Source: Hymenobacter properus | GTDB lineage: Bacteria > Bacteroidota > Bacteroidia > Cytophagales > Hymenobacteraceae | Assembly: GCF_015694735.1 (NCBI RefSeq) | Contig: NZ_JADQDP010000002.1 | Location: 682,001 to 746,000 of the forward strand | Length of the DNA stretch: 64,000 nt | Direction of reading: 5' to 3' | In this document: in pieces, positions 8,490-16,691 of the stretch | How positions within the stretch are numbered: position 1 is the stretch's first letter | Layout of the letters: each line of letters begins with the position of its first letter | Notes under the pieces: model-generated | Database searches by the model: none | What the model saw: only the letters and a program-made list of their open reading frames with translations | What the model was told of the DNA's origin: nothing | Position numbers and translations under genes: made by a program

Positions 8490-9467
8490 CTACTCGCGCG
8501 GCCGGGCAGCTTCGGCTGGGTTGGGTAATACGGCCGGTTTTTTGGCGGAAGCCCGGCGCCCGCCCAGCACCACCAGCACCACGGCCAGCACGATGAGTGC
8601 GGCGCCGCCCAGCATCTGCGGGCTCAGTACCTCGCCGGCGAAGGCCCAGCCCAGCAGCACTGCCACCACGGGATTCACAAACGCATAGGTGCCCGCCAGG
8701 GCTGGCTCCACCACGCGTAGCAGCCAGATGTAGGCCGTGAACGCCACGATGGACCCGAACGTGACCAAATAGGCATACGCCCACCACGACTGGGCCGTGA
8801 CTTGCGCAAAGGCAAACCCCGTGGCCTCGCCCTTCAGCAAGCCCACTACGAACATGACCACGCCGCCGCACAGCATCTGCATGCCGCCGGAAAGGAAAGG
8901 GGAGGGCGCCGGCTGGTGGTTTTTGGCATAGAGCGAGCCGATGGCCCACACCAGCGAGGCCAGCAGCACCGAGAATACGCCCAGGCCGGTATGGCCGGGC
9001 TGCTTCACGGCGCTGGCTTGGGTGTGGGCCACCAGCAGGTAGAGGCCCGTCATGCCGGCGGTGAGGCCCAGCGTCACCCACTTGCCGGGCCGGGGCGAGA
9101 TGCCGCTCAGCCACCCCAGCACCGCCAGAAACATGGGCACTGTAGCCACCAGCAGCGCCGTGATGCTGCTAGGCAAATACACCACGCCCAGCGTGGTACC
9201 GCCGTTGCCAAATCCCAGCAGGCAAATGCCGATGACGGCCGCAAAGCCCCAGCCCTGCCACGTAGGCGCCGGCTCGCCCCGCCCGCGTAGGTAGGCGTAG
9301 AGCAACCCGCCCGCGAGGGCGTAGCGCGTACCGGCCATGAGCAGCGGCGGCATGGTGGCCACCGCCATTTTCATCACCAGATATGTTGAGCCCCAAATGA
9401 GGTAGACAAGGGCAAAAGCTGTGAACAGCGCGGCCCGCGAGGTTGCAGCCGGAGTGGATTCAGACAT
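8490..9467 (-). CDS. EamA/DMT-family transporter (YedA-like exporter)
   Basis: A 325-aa inner-membrane protein with two EamA repeats and about ten membrane spans. The N-terminal signature ALVYLIWGSTYLVMKMAV and PPLLMAGTRYALAG are typical of the YedA branch of the drug/metabolite transporter superfamily; the second half opens with LGVFSVLLASLVWAIGSLY, and ends with FVNPVVAVLLGWAFAGE. Family members export amino acids, metabolites or drugs; the substrate here cannot be told. The C-terminal tail is short and charged. A long inverted repeat lies just upstream of the start. Confidence 0.85.
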   Translation of the reverse strand: MSESTPAATSRAALFTAFALVYLIWGSTYLVMKMAVATMPPLLMAGTRYALAGGLLYAYLRGRGEPAPTWQGWGFAAVIGICLLGFGNGGTTLGVVYLPSSITALLVATVPMFLAVLGWLSGISPRPGKWVTLGLTAGMTGLYLLVAHTQASAVKQPGHTGLGVFSVLLASLVWAIGSLYAKNHQPAPSPFLSGGMQMLCGGVVMFVVGLLKGEATGFAFAQVTAQSWWAYAYLVTFGSIVAFTAYIWLLRVVEPALAGTYAFVNPVVAVLLGWAFAGEVLSPQMLGGAALIVLAVVLVVLGGRRASAKKPAVLPNPAEAARPRE

Positions 9468-9506
9468 ATTTAGTTGGAAGGACTGACCGCAAAATTACGG
9501 CCGACG

Positions 9507-9614
9507 CTCCCTGTCATCCTGAGCGCAGCGAAGGACCTTATTACCGAAAAACGACTTGCGTTTAATTTAAGCAAGCATGATAAGGTCCTTCGCTGCGCTC
9601 AGGATGACAGGGAG
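9507..9614. repeat. Dispersed inverted repeat, family 1 (variant with AAGGACCTTA)
   Basis: Perfect 35-bp arms (9507-9541 and 9580-9614) around an AT-rich 38-nt spacer. The core GTCATCCTGAGCGCAGCG is related to the GTCATGCnGAGCGCAGC core of the other copies, but the inner part differs (GAAGGACCTTAT instead of GAAGCATCTCGCG), and it does so on both arms. It lies between the divergent transporter and peptidase genes, 40 bp from the peptidase start. Confidence 0.9.
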
Positions 9615-9654
9615 GGCCGGCCCATATTCCTGCCGTGGGTCGTTGCTTTGTGGC

Positions 9655-11322
9655 ATGAAAAAGAAACTTCTGGTTCTGCTGTTGCTGCTGGCGGCTATTG
9701 CGCCTGCCGCCACGGCGCAACTGCTCCAGCCCAAGCCCGCAGCCTATACCCGTGCCGACTCGCTGCGCGGCAGCCTTACCACGCCGCTGCGCACCTGCTA
9801 CGACCTCAACTACTACCACCTCGACGTGAAGCTCGACCCGGCCCAGCGCTTCATCAGTGGCTCCAACCTGTTTCGCTTCACCGCCGCGCAAGATTTCACC
9901 CGGCTGCAATTCGACCTATTCGCCAATCTGAAGGTGGAAAAGGTTGTGTACAAAGGCAAAGAAGTGCCTTTCACCCGCGAGGCCAACGCGGTATTCGTCA
10001 CCTTTCCCAAAGCCATTGCCAAAGGCAGCCGCGACGAGTTCACCGTGTACTACTCCGGCAATCCCACGGTGGCCAAAAAAGCACCCTGGGACGGCGGCAT
10101 GGTCTTCACCCAGGATGCCGCGGGCAAGCCTTGGGTGGCTACGGCCTGCCAGGGCACCGGCGCCAGCATTTGGTGGCCCACCAAGGACCAGCAGGCCGAT
10201 GAGGTGGACTCCATGCTCATCAGCATCAGCGTGCCGAATGGTTTGAAGGACGTGTCGAATGGCCGCCTGCGCAAAACCACCAAGCTGAAAGATGGCTACA
10301 CCCGCTTCGACTGGGCCGTGCGCAACCCCATCAACAACTACGACGTGGCCCTGAACGTGGGCGATTACCAGCACTTTGCGGATTCCTACCAGGGCGAGAA
10401 AGGTCCGTTGACGCTCGACTACTGGGTGCTACCCGAGAATGTGGCCAAGGCCAAAGCCCAGTTTGCCGCCAACGTGAAGCCCATGCTCAAGAGCATGGAG
10501 CACTGGTTCGGTCCCTACCCGTGGTACCAGGACGGCTACAAACTCGTGGACGCCCCGCACCTGGGCATGGAGCACCAGAGCGCCGTGGCCTACGGCAACA
10601 AATACCAGAATGGCTACCTGGGCCGCGACCGCAGCAACACCGGCTGGGGTACCAAGTGGGACTTCATCATCATCCACGAGAGTGGCCACGAGTGGTTCGG
10701 CAACAACATCACCACCAAGGATATTGCCGACATGTGGGTGCACGAAAGCTTCACCTGCTACTCCGAAGCGCTGTTTACAGAAAGCCAGTTTGGCAAGCAG
10801 GCCGGCCAGGAATATGTGCACGGCCAGCGCCGCAACATCCAGAACGACTCGCCCATCATCGGCCCCTACGGCGTGAATAAGGAGGGCTCTGGTGACATGT
10901 ATGACAAGGGCAGCGCCATGCTCAATACCATTCGTACCATTCTCAACAACGACGAAAAGTGGCGCCAAATCCTGCGCGGCCTCAGTAGCACTTTCTACCA
11001 CCAAACCGTGACCGGCCAACAGGTGATGGACTACATCAACCGCGAGAGCGGCCAGGATTTCACCAAGGTTTTCGACCAGTACCTGCGCCACACAAGCCTG
11101 CCCGTCCTCGAAATCCGCTTCGAGGAAGGCAAAACCCTGGCCCGCTGGGTGAGCGAGGTGGAGAAGTTCGACATGCCCGTTCGGGTGCGGCGCAAGGGCG
11201 GCGAGTACCAGTTCATCAAGCCCACGGCCCGGTTTGCGGAGATAAAGGAGCTGGCTGGGGCAGATAAGGAGACGCTGGAAGTCGATACGTTCAACTTCTA
11301 CATCGGCGTGTTGGTTGATTGA
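9655..11322 (+). CDS. Secreted M1-family metallopeptidase (aminopeptidase)
   Basis: A 555-aa protein with a clear signal peptide (MKKKLLVLLLLLAAIAPAATAQ). Zinc site: HESGH at residues 341-345 with the third ligand Glu364 in WVHESFTCYSE, the HEXXH-X18-E pattern of the M1/gluzincin family. The substrate-binding loop reads LGMEHQSAVAYG, equivalent to the GAMEN loop but in the GMEHQ form typical of Bacteroidota members. The N-terminal beta domain begins about residue 35 (YDLNYYHLDVKLDP). The frame is open further upstream into the inverted repeat, but the start giving the signal peptide is chosen. Probably periplasmic or cell-surface, acting on peptides. It ends with a short beta-rich tail and lacks the large C-terminal helical domain of classical PepN. 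Confidence 0.9.
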   Translation: MKKKLLVLLLLLAAIAPAATAQLLQPKPAAYTRADSLRGSLTTPLRTCYDLNYYHLDVKLDPAQRFISGSNLFRFTAAQDFTRLQFDLFANLKVEKVVYKGKEVPFTREANAVFVTFPKAIAKGSRDEFTVYYSGNPTVAKKAPWDGGMVFTQDAAGKPWVATACQGTGASIWWPTKDQQADEVDSMLISISVPNGLKDVSNGRLRKTTKLKDGYTRFDWAVRNPINNYDVALNVGDYQHFADSYQGEKGPLTLDYWVLPENVAKAKAQFAANVKPMLKSMEHWFGPYPWYQDGYKLVDAPHLGMEHQSAVAYGNKYQNGYLGRDRSNTGWGTKWDFIIIHESGHEWFGNNITTKDIADMWVHESFTCYSEALFTESQFGKQAGQEYVHGQRRNIQNDSPIIGPYGVNKEGSGDMYDKGSAMLNTIRTILNNDEKWRQILRGLSSTFYHQTVTGQQVMDYINRESGQDFTKVFDQYLRHTSLPVLEIRFEEGKTLARWVSEVEKFDMPVRVRRKGGEYQFIKPTARFAEIKELAGADKETLEVDTFNFYIGVLVD

Positions 11323-11343
11323 GCTGGTGGATTAAATAAACAG

Positions 11344-11455
11344 AACGTCATGCTGAGCGCAGCCGAAGCATCTCGCGTGGGATACTAACTCAATCGTTCG
11401 GCTGTTTTGATTACTACCACACGCGAGATGCTTCGGCTGCGCTCAGCATGACGTT
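11344..11455. repeat. Dispersed inverted repeat, family 1
   Basis: Perfect 35-bp arms (11344-11378, 11421-11455) with the sequence AACGTCATGCTGAGCGCAGC continuing CGAAGCATCTCGCGT, around a 42-nt spacer. It lies between the M1 peptidase and lpdA and could also work as a transcription barrier, since T-runs follow the right arm. Confidence 0.9.
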
Positions 11456-11535
11456 TTTATATCGCCAAACTTCTTAAACCCACCTGCGCCGTGCCGTACC
11501 TTCGCGGCGCGAACCATCACCGAACCTTCGGCTCT

Positions 11536-12942
11536 ATGAATCAATACGACGTCACCGTCATCGGCTCCGGCCCGGGCGGCTATGTAGCGGCCATCCGTTG
11601 CGCCCAATTGGGCCTGAAAACCGCCCTCATCGAGAAATACCCCACCCTGGGCGGCACCTGCCTCAACGTGGGCTGCATCCCCAGCAAGGCCCTGCTCGAC
11701 TCGTCCGAGCACTACCACAACGCCCACACGGCCTTCGCCGAGCACGGCATTGGCCTGGAAAACCTGACGGTGGACATGAACCGTATGATTGACCGCAAGG
11801 CCGGCGTGGTGAAGGCCAACGTGGACGGCATCGCCTACCTGATGAAGAAAAACAAAATCGACGTCCTCACCGGCGTGGGTTCCTTCGTCGATAAAAACCA
11901 CATCAGCATCGCGCCCCGCGAAGGCGGCGAAGCGCAGCAGATTGAAACCAAAAACGTCATCATCGCCACCGGCTCCAAGCCCACGGTGCTGCCGTTCATT
12001 GCCCAGGACAAGGAGCGCATCATCACCAGCACCGAGGCCCTGAACATCCGCGAAGTGCCCAAGCACATGATTGTGATTGGTGGAGGCGTCATCGGCCTCG
12101 AAATGGCCTCGGTGTACGCCCGCCTCGGCGCCAAAGTGAGCGTGGTGGAGTTCATGGACAGCATCATCCCGACCATGGACCGCGGCCTGGGCAAGGAACT
12201 GAAGCGCGTGCTGGGCAAAATCGGCATTGAGTTCTTCTTCTCGCACAAGGTGACCGGTGCCACCCGCGACGGTGACACCGTGACCGTGACGGCCACCAAC
12301 GCCAAGGGCGAGGAAGTGAAGTTTGAAGGCGACTACTGCCTCGTGGCCGTGGGCCGCGTGCCCTACACCGCCGGCCTCAACCTGGAAGCCGCCGGCGTGC
12401 AGATGGAAGAGCGCGGCCGCATCAAGGTCGACGAGCACCTGCAAACCAACGTGCCCGGCATCTACGCCATTGGCGACGTCATTCGGGGCGCCATGCTGGC
12501 CCACAAGGCCGAGGAAGAAGGCGTGTTCGTGGCCGAAACCATTGTGGGCCAGAAGCCCCACATCAACTACCTGCTCATCCCCGGCGTGGTGTATACTTGG
12601 CCCGAAGTAGCTGGCGTGGGCTACACCGAGGAGCAGCTCAAGGAGCAGGGCAAGGCCTACAAAGTGGGCTCCTTCCCCTTCAAAGCCAGCGGCCGGGCCC
12701 GTGCCAGCGGCGACACCGACGGCTTCGTGAAGGTGCTGGCCGACAAAACCACCGACGAAATCCTGGGTGTGCACATGATTGGCCCGCGCATCGCCGACCT
12801 CATCGCCGAAGCCGTGACGGCCATGGAGTTCCGCGCCTCCGCCGAGGACGTGGCCCGCATGAGCCACTCGCACCCCACCTACGCCGAGGCCATGAAAGAA
12901 GCGTGTTTGGCCGCTACGGAGAACCGGGCCATTCACATGTAA
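11536..12942 (+). CDS. lpdA: Dihydrolipoyl dehydrogenase (E3)
   Basis: A 468-aa FAD-dependent enzyme that reoxidises the dihydrolipoyl groups of pyruvate, 2-oxoglutarate and branched-chain oxoacid dehydrogenase complexes, passing electrons to NAD+. FAD-binding GSGPGGYVAA near the N-terminus; redox-active disulfide Cys42/Cys47 in GGTCLNVGCIPSK; NAD-binding GGGVIGLEMASVYARLG at about residues 180-200; second FAD motif YAIGDVIRG; C-terminal catalytic His-Glu pair in SHSHPTYAEAMKEA. Length is normal for the family. The ATG giving MNQYDVTVIGSG is chosen over an earlier one because the Rossmann strand should begin at once. A TACCTTCG box about 32 bp upstream fits the Bacteroidota -7 element. It is followed by a hairpin terminator. 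Confidence 0.97.
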   Translation: MNQYDVTVIGSGPGGYVAAIRCAQLGLKTALIEKYPTLGGTCLNVGCIPSKALLDSSEHYHNAHTAFAEHGIGLENLTVDMNRMIDRKAGVVKANVDGIAYLMKKNKIDVLTGVGSFVDKNHISIAPREGGEAQQIETKNVIIATGSKPTVLPFIAQDKERIITSTEALNIREVPKHMIVIGGGVIGLEMASVYARLGAKVSVVEFMDSIIPTMDRGLGKELKRVLGKIGIEFFFSHKVTGATRDGDTVTVTATNAKGEEVKFEGDYCLVAVGRVPYTAGLNLEAAGVQMEERGRIKVDEHLQTNVPGIYAIGDVIRGAMLAHKAEEEGVFVAETIVGQKPHINYLLIPGVVYTWPEVAGVGYTEEQLKEQGKAYKVGSFPFKASGRARASGDTDGFVKVLADKTTDEILGVHMIGPRIADLIAEAVTAMEFRASAEDVARMSHSHPTYAEAMKEACLAATENRAIHM

Positions 12943-12963
12943 GCCTACACGCAGTAAAAACTG

Positions 12964-13006
12964 AAAGAAGCTGGAGCCGCTGTGGCTTCAGCTTCTTTTG
13001 CTTTTA
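12964..13006 (+). terminator. Intrinsic terminator after lpdA
   Basis: A 15-bp stem (AAAGAAGCTGGAGCC paired with GGCTTCAGCTTCTTT, one wobble) with a 5-nt loop, followed by T-rich sequence. Its GAAGCTGAAGC theme recurs in other terminators of this window. Confidence 0.8.
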
Positions 13007-13027
13007 ACCCATACCTTGTCTGCCACT

Positions 13028-13864
13028 ATGACGCGCGCAGGTATCATAATACTGGTTGTGCTGGTGCATAGCATCGGCCTGTATGAAGTGGTGGCACAAG
13101 CCCGGCCGGGGAACGCAAAGCCGCAAAAATGGACGGTGCCAGCACACCCGAAGGGTAAAACGGGCCGGGTACTTGTAGCCCCCAAGCCCATTATACTGCC
13201 GACGCACGAAATGCAATTCAGCCGCGTAGGGGCATCTAAGGTTTGGCCAAAGCATTATCGGGATAGCCTGCTGGCCTTTCCCCAACTATTTTGGTTGGAA
13301 CCGGGCAGCTTGCTGTTTCGCCGACTGCCCACCGACACCGTGTTTCTGAGGATTGCGCTGGAACCACCCCCTTTCCCTTTCAATGAAAACTATTTTATCG
13401 AGGGGAATATGTGCCTCTTGCATCAGGACCTGAACCACGATGGCGTACCGGAAGCCTTAGTGGGTTTTTGGCGGGGTTGGGAGCACGGCCACGGTAGCCG
13501 CGTGGCCCTCAACCTCATCGACGTAAGCGGTACGCCGCGACTGTTGTTAAGTGCGATAATTCAAATAAAAGAAGAGGGCTGGGCGACGGACTCCGATATT
13601 CCTGATTCTGGCGACAAGACTTTTTTTACCTCAGGGTGGGAGCGGTCGGTAAGGTTAGAAAAAGAGGATATTCTTTTACTATTGGAAACTGGTCATAACG
13701 ACGGTTTAGTCAAAGAGGTAAAACCGCTGACTGCCACGCCGTACCTTCGAATTGGAAGCCTGGTTCACCATGGTTATGAAAATCATGATAAAAGCAAGAT
13801 AACACCACTCACCCCCGGCCGCTACCATTACCGTAACGGGCATCTGGTTTGGATGGGAAAATGA
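13028..13864 (+). CDS. Secreted protein of unknown function, paralog 1 of 3
   Basis: 278 aa with an N-terminal signal sequence (MTRAGIIILVVLVHSIGLYEVVAQ). No known domain recognised. It shares with the next two genes a segment of the form LIDVSGTPRLLL in the middle and a C-terminal ending PGRYHYRNGHLVWMGK. Other features are a Asp-rich DLNHDGVPEALVGF stretch resembling a single Ca-binding or FG-GAP-like loop, which may be coincidence. Its last bases overlap the start of the next gene (ATGA), implying translational coupling. An upstream TTG is possible but the ATG directly precedes the signal peptide. Confidence 0.7.
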   Translation: MTRAGIIILVVLVHSIGLYEVVAQARPGNAKPQKWTVPAHPKGKTGRVLVAPKPIILPTHEMQFSRVGASKVWPKHYRDSLLAFPQLFWLEPGSLLFRRLPTDTVFLRIALEPPPFPFNENYFIEGNMCLLHQDLNHDGVPEALVGFWRGWEHGHGSRVALNLIDVSGTPRLLLSAIIQIKEEGWATDSDIPDSGDKTFFTSGWERSVRLEKEDILLLLETGHNDGLVKEVKPLTATPYLRIGSLVHHGYENHDKSKITPLTPGRYHYRNGHLVWMGK

Positions 13865-14586
13865 ATAAGCTACTGATACTCGTGCTGCTGAGTTTGGTTG
13901 GAGGTGGGACCAGAGCGGCTGCCCAACAGGCGCGGCCCCGCGGCCCCAAGCCACACCGGGTGGCCCGGCCGGTGGTCATCCCCAGCCGGCCCATCTTCTG
14001 CGACACCGCCAGCACCGCGCAACTCGGGTTGGATAGTTTGGTGTTGGCAGAAGTGCGGCAGTCCCGCGCCCGTTTTCTGCTCGTACACGGCGGCTACATC
14101 CTCCTCTGCCGGCACTCGCCTGCCGATACGGTCTGGACGCGCATCCGAGTGCCGCAACGGCGCTTGTGGGACCAGGAACCGATTTATGTAAATGAATACG
14201 ACCTTGAGAGCTTTCGGGACCTGACACGTCTTTACGGCAGTCAATATAATTACGTCCCGTCCGACCGCGACAATTTTGCGCAGCTCGACACTTGCAATAT
14301 GGACCAGCAGGGCATGCCAGAGGTGCGGCTGACCTGCTGGAGTTTCGAGCGAAATAAGTCCAGCATTAACACCAAAATAATCCATCTGCTGGACGTCAGC
14401 CAGGCTCCCCGGCTACTGCTAACCGCGCTGGTTCAGGTGGATTATGGCGTCCATTTCACCAATCGGCCGGTGCGCTTTGGCCGGGAGCTGCGCATCGGGG
14501 CAAGCAGCGGCGACCAGAAGCTGACGCCGCTGATGCCGGGTCGCTATCAGTACCGGAACGGGCACTTGGTCTGGGTAGGGAAGTGA
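13861..14586 (+). CDS. Secreted protein of unknown function, paralog 2 of 3
   Basis: 241 aa with a signal peptide (MNKLLILVLLSLVGGGTRAAAQ) followed by a basic Pro-rich stretch. Middle motif IIHLLDVSQAPRLLLTALVQ and C-terminus PGRYQYRNGHLVWVGK are shared with its neighbours, identifying a local gene family. It contains RHSPADTVWTRIRVP, matching RLPTDTVFLRIALEP in paralog 1. The start codon overlaps the stop of paralog 1 by four bases. Function unknown; probably periplasmic. Confidence 0.7.
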   Translation: MNKLLILVLLSLVGGGTRAAAQQARPRGPKPHRVARPVVIPSRPIFCDTASTAQLGLDSLVLAEVRQSRARFLLVHGGYILLCRHSPADTVWTRIRVPQRRLWDQEPIYVNEYDLESFRDLTRLYGSQYNYVPSDRDNFAQLDTCNMDQQGMPEVRLTCWSFERNKSSINTKIIHLLDVSQAPRLLLTALVQVDYGVHFTNRPVRFGRELRIGASSGDQKLTPLMPGRYQYRNGHLVWVGK

Positions 14587-14610
14587 ACACTGCTGCACCA
14601 GCAACGTCCA

Positions 14611-14634
14611 GCGGCTGAAGCTTTCAGCGTTTTT
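14611..14634 (+). terminator. Short intrinsic terminator
   Basis: GCTGAA-GCT-TTCAGC hairpin followed by G and five T. It carries the GCGGCTGAAGC motif that recurs in other terminators here. It lies after paralog 2. Confidence 0.6.
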
Positions 14635-14669
14635 GCTGCTTTTCTTTGGGCCATGAAAGCAGCCCACCG

Positions 14670-15527
14670 ATGAGAGCGTTTCCAGTATTGTGGTTGGCCC
14701 TGGGATTGGTTTCGGCATGTCAATCTCCAGCCAGCGAGCAGGCGGGGCGCTTGCCGGAGTCTGGCCAAAGTGGGGCAAGGCCGCCACAAAGCCCGGCAGC
14801 TGCGCCGCCGCTACCAACCGGGCCGGCGGTTCAACCAACCCTGAAGACGGCCCCGCCGGTTGCTGACCTGTACCACGAGCCTGATTCGCTGCGGGCCTTC
14901 GTGGGGGTGCGGCCCCTGCGGTTTCGGTGCGTGAGCGACGATTCGCTGCGGGCCGATGTGGCGCGGCGGCCTTGGGGCATCGATACGGTGTTTGGGCGCT
15001 ACCTGCGCATCAGCCGGCTATTTGAGCCCACGCGACTGCTGTACCGGGCCACGCCCGCCGCAACCTGCTGGACGCAGGTGCAGCTGGAGCCGGTGGGCGA
15101 CACCGGGGCGGTAGGCGGCGAGTTCAGTCTCGACACGGTGCAGCTTGACCCGCAGCGGCGGGTGCTGCTGCTGAACCTGCGCGGCCACAATGGTTTCTGG
15201 GGCGGCAGCCTCGATTACGGCCTCACCAACCTCATCGACGTGACCGAAAAACCGCTATTGCTCCTCAAAACCGAGGCGCTGCGGGAAGACACCAGCTACG
15301 GCCGCGAAGACGACACGACGTACGACGACGATGCGGCCGGCAGCGAGTACCGGGCGCAAACCGTGCAGGTGCGAGCGGGTCTGATTCGGGTGGAGCGGCC
15401 TCGCCTCACCAGCCGCGTTGGTCGTTCGGGGGCTGACGAGCGGAGCCAGGGGCCGCTGCCGGAAACGATGCTGCCCGCCGGCCGCTACCGCTACCGGGGC
15501 GGCAGGATGCTGCGGGTGGGGCAATAA
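14670..15527 (+). CDS. Lipoprotein of unknown function, paralog 3 of 3
   Basis: 285 aa with a lipoprotein signal (FPVLWLALGLVSACQ, lipobox V-S-A-C) and a Ser/Ala/Pro-rich linker. It keeps the family segment LTNLIDVTEKPLLLLKTE and a diverged C-terminus PAGRYRYRGGRMLRVGQ. An acidic insertion (EDTSYGREDDTTYDDDAAGS) is not seen in paralogs 1 and 2. Unlike them it is predicted to be lipid-anchored. The start eight codons after an earlier in-frame ATG is chosen because it places the hydrophobic core correctly. Function unknown. Confidence 0.65.
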   Translation: MRAFPVLWLALGLVSACQSPASEQAGRLPESGQSGARPPQSPAAAPPLPTGPAVQPTLKTAPPVADLYHEPDSLRAFVGVRPLRFRCVSDDSLRADVARRPWGIDTVFGRYLRISRLFEPTRLLYRATPAATCWTQVQLEPVGDTGAVGGEFSLDTVQLDPQRRVLLLNLRGHNGFWGGSLDYGLTNLIDVTEKPLLLLKTEALREDTSYGREDDTTYDDDAAGSEYRAQTVQVRAGLIRVERPRLTSRVGRSGADERSQGPLPETMLPAGRYRYRGGRMLRVGQ

Positions 15528-15548
15528 TTTCATAGCGCCAGAAGCTGA

Positions 15549-15600
15549 AAGCGGCCGACGTTGCCAAGGTTTCGATTGCTTGGCGCTAGGCCGCTTCTTA
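15549..15600 (+). terminator. Nested hairpin terminator
   Basis: An outer stem AAGCGGCC (15549-15556) with GGCCGCTT (15589-15596) encloses an inner stem GCCAAG/CTTGGC. T-rich sequence follows. Part of the recurring GAAGCTGAAAGCGG terminator theme. Confidence 0.65.
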
Positions 15601-15682
15601 TTGCTTTTACCAATTCGCCGGTGGCTTTCGGAAAATTGCCAACTGGTTCCGGCCCGCAAACCTTCGCCTTATTTGATATGCT

Positions 15683-15690
15683 TACTTTTG
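15683..15690 (+). promoter_or_regulatory. TAnnTTTG -7 box four bases before an AraC-type gene
   Basis: TACTTTTG matches the Bacteroidota -7 consensus and ends four nucleotides before the ATG, which would put the transcription start at or near the start codon (leaderless mRNA). No convincing -33 box at standard spacing. Confidence 0.4.
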
Positions 15691-15694
15691 AGAC

Positions 15695-16600
15695 ATGTCA
15701 ATCCCAGCCCTTACACCTGCTCCTGCTACTAGCCAGCTGCCCGAAATTGTCGCCACTGACTGCTTCAATGTGTACGCCCGCGAGCAGTTCAACGCCCGCA
15801 AGCTCGTGTTTGGGCGGCGCGACTACTACAAGATTTCGCTGCTCACCGGCAGCAGCCGCTACAACTACGCCACCCGCGGCGTGCTCATCGACCGGCCCGC
15901 ACTGGTGTTTTCCAACCCGCTGATTCCCTACTCCTGGGAGCCCGTGTCGGCGGAGCAGGGCGGCTACCTGTGCATGTTCACCGAGGAGTTTCTCATCGTG
16001 AACGACCGGGCGGCCAGCCTGCAGGAATCGCCGCTGTTTCGGCTCGGGTCTGACCCGGTGTACCTGGTGGATGAAACGCAGTACGCCGACCTGAGCTACT
16101 TCTTTCGCAAGATGCTGCAGGAGATGAATTCGGGCTACGTGTACCAACAGGAGGTTATTCGCAATTACCTGAACCTGCTCATCCACGAAGCGCTGAAGCT
16201 GCAGCCGCAGGCCAGCTACTATCAGCACCCCAACGCTGCCACGCGCATTGCGGCCCTGTTTCAGGGGCTGCTGGAGCGCCAGTTTCCCATCGACTCGCCC
16301 ACCCACGGCCTAAAGCTGCGCACGCCCGGCGACTTTGCCCGCCAGCTCTCGGTGCACGTCAACCACCTCAACCGGGCCGTGCGCGACCTCACCGGCAAAA
16401 CCACTTCCGTGCACATCGCCGAGCGCATCATCCGCGAGGCCCGCGCCCTGCTCCAGCACACCGACTGGAGCACTGCCGAAATTGCTTACAGCCTGGGCTT
16501 CGAGTACCCCACTTACTTCAACAACTTCTTCAAGAAGCAAACCGGCACCACGCCCTCGGCCCACCGCGCCCTGGTGGGTCGGCACCCAGTGGTTGTTTGA
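15695..16600 (+). CDS. AraC-family transcriptional regulator (module A)
   Basis: 301 aa. The N-terminal about 190 residues are a cupin-like ligand-sensing region (FNARKLVFGRRDYYKISLLTG; then VFSNPLIPYSWEPV). The C-terminal about 100 residues are the double helix-turn-helix DNA-binding domain: first HTH around FARQLSVHVNHLNRAVRDLTG, second in WSTAEIAYSLGFEYPTYFNNFF, ending FKKQTGTTPSAHR. It is followed after 91 bp by a short-chain dehydrogenase gene on the same strand, its probable target. The same regulator/dehydrogenase arrangement is repeated immediately downstream. Ligand unknown. Confidence 0.85.
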   Translation: MSIPALTPAPATSQLPEIVATDCFNVYAREQFNARKLVFGRRDYYKISLLTGSSRYNYATRGVLIDRPALVFSNPLIPYSWEPVSAEQGGYLCMFTEEFLIVNDRAASLQESPLFRLGSDPVYLVDETQYADLSYFFRKMLQEMNSGYVYQQEVIRNYLNLLIHEALKLQPQASYYQHPNAATRIAALFQGLLERQFPIDSPTHGLKLRTPGDFARQLSVHVNHLNRAVRDLTGKTTSVHIAERIIREARALLQHTDWSTAEIAYSLGFEYPTYFNNFFKKQTGTTPSAHRALVGRHPVVV

Positions 16601-16651
16601 ATTTCTTACTGTTTCGTTTGAATCCCTTTAGGGTGCCGCGGCGGGGTAGGG

Positions 16652-16673
16652 GACTTTTGTGCTGTTCAATCAA
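16652..16673 (+). promoter_or_regulatory. Conserved promoter/leader block of SDR gene A
   Basis: GACTTTTG followed by TGCTGTTCAATCAA. The block is almost identical to the one before SDR gene B (two differences in 21 bases). It resembles TAnnTTTG plus the start of a conserved 5' untranslated region. The ATG is 18 bases after the block. Confidence 0.45.
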
Positions 16674-16691
16674 CCCAGCCAAAATCCTCCT

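Noticed and set aside
11443..12936. 497-aa minus-strand open frame opposite lpdA
   Set aside because: His/Gly/Val-rich shadow; lpdA motifs are complete on the plus strand.
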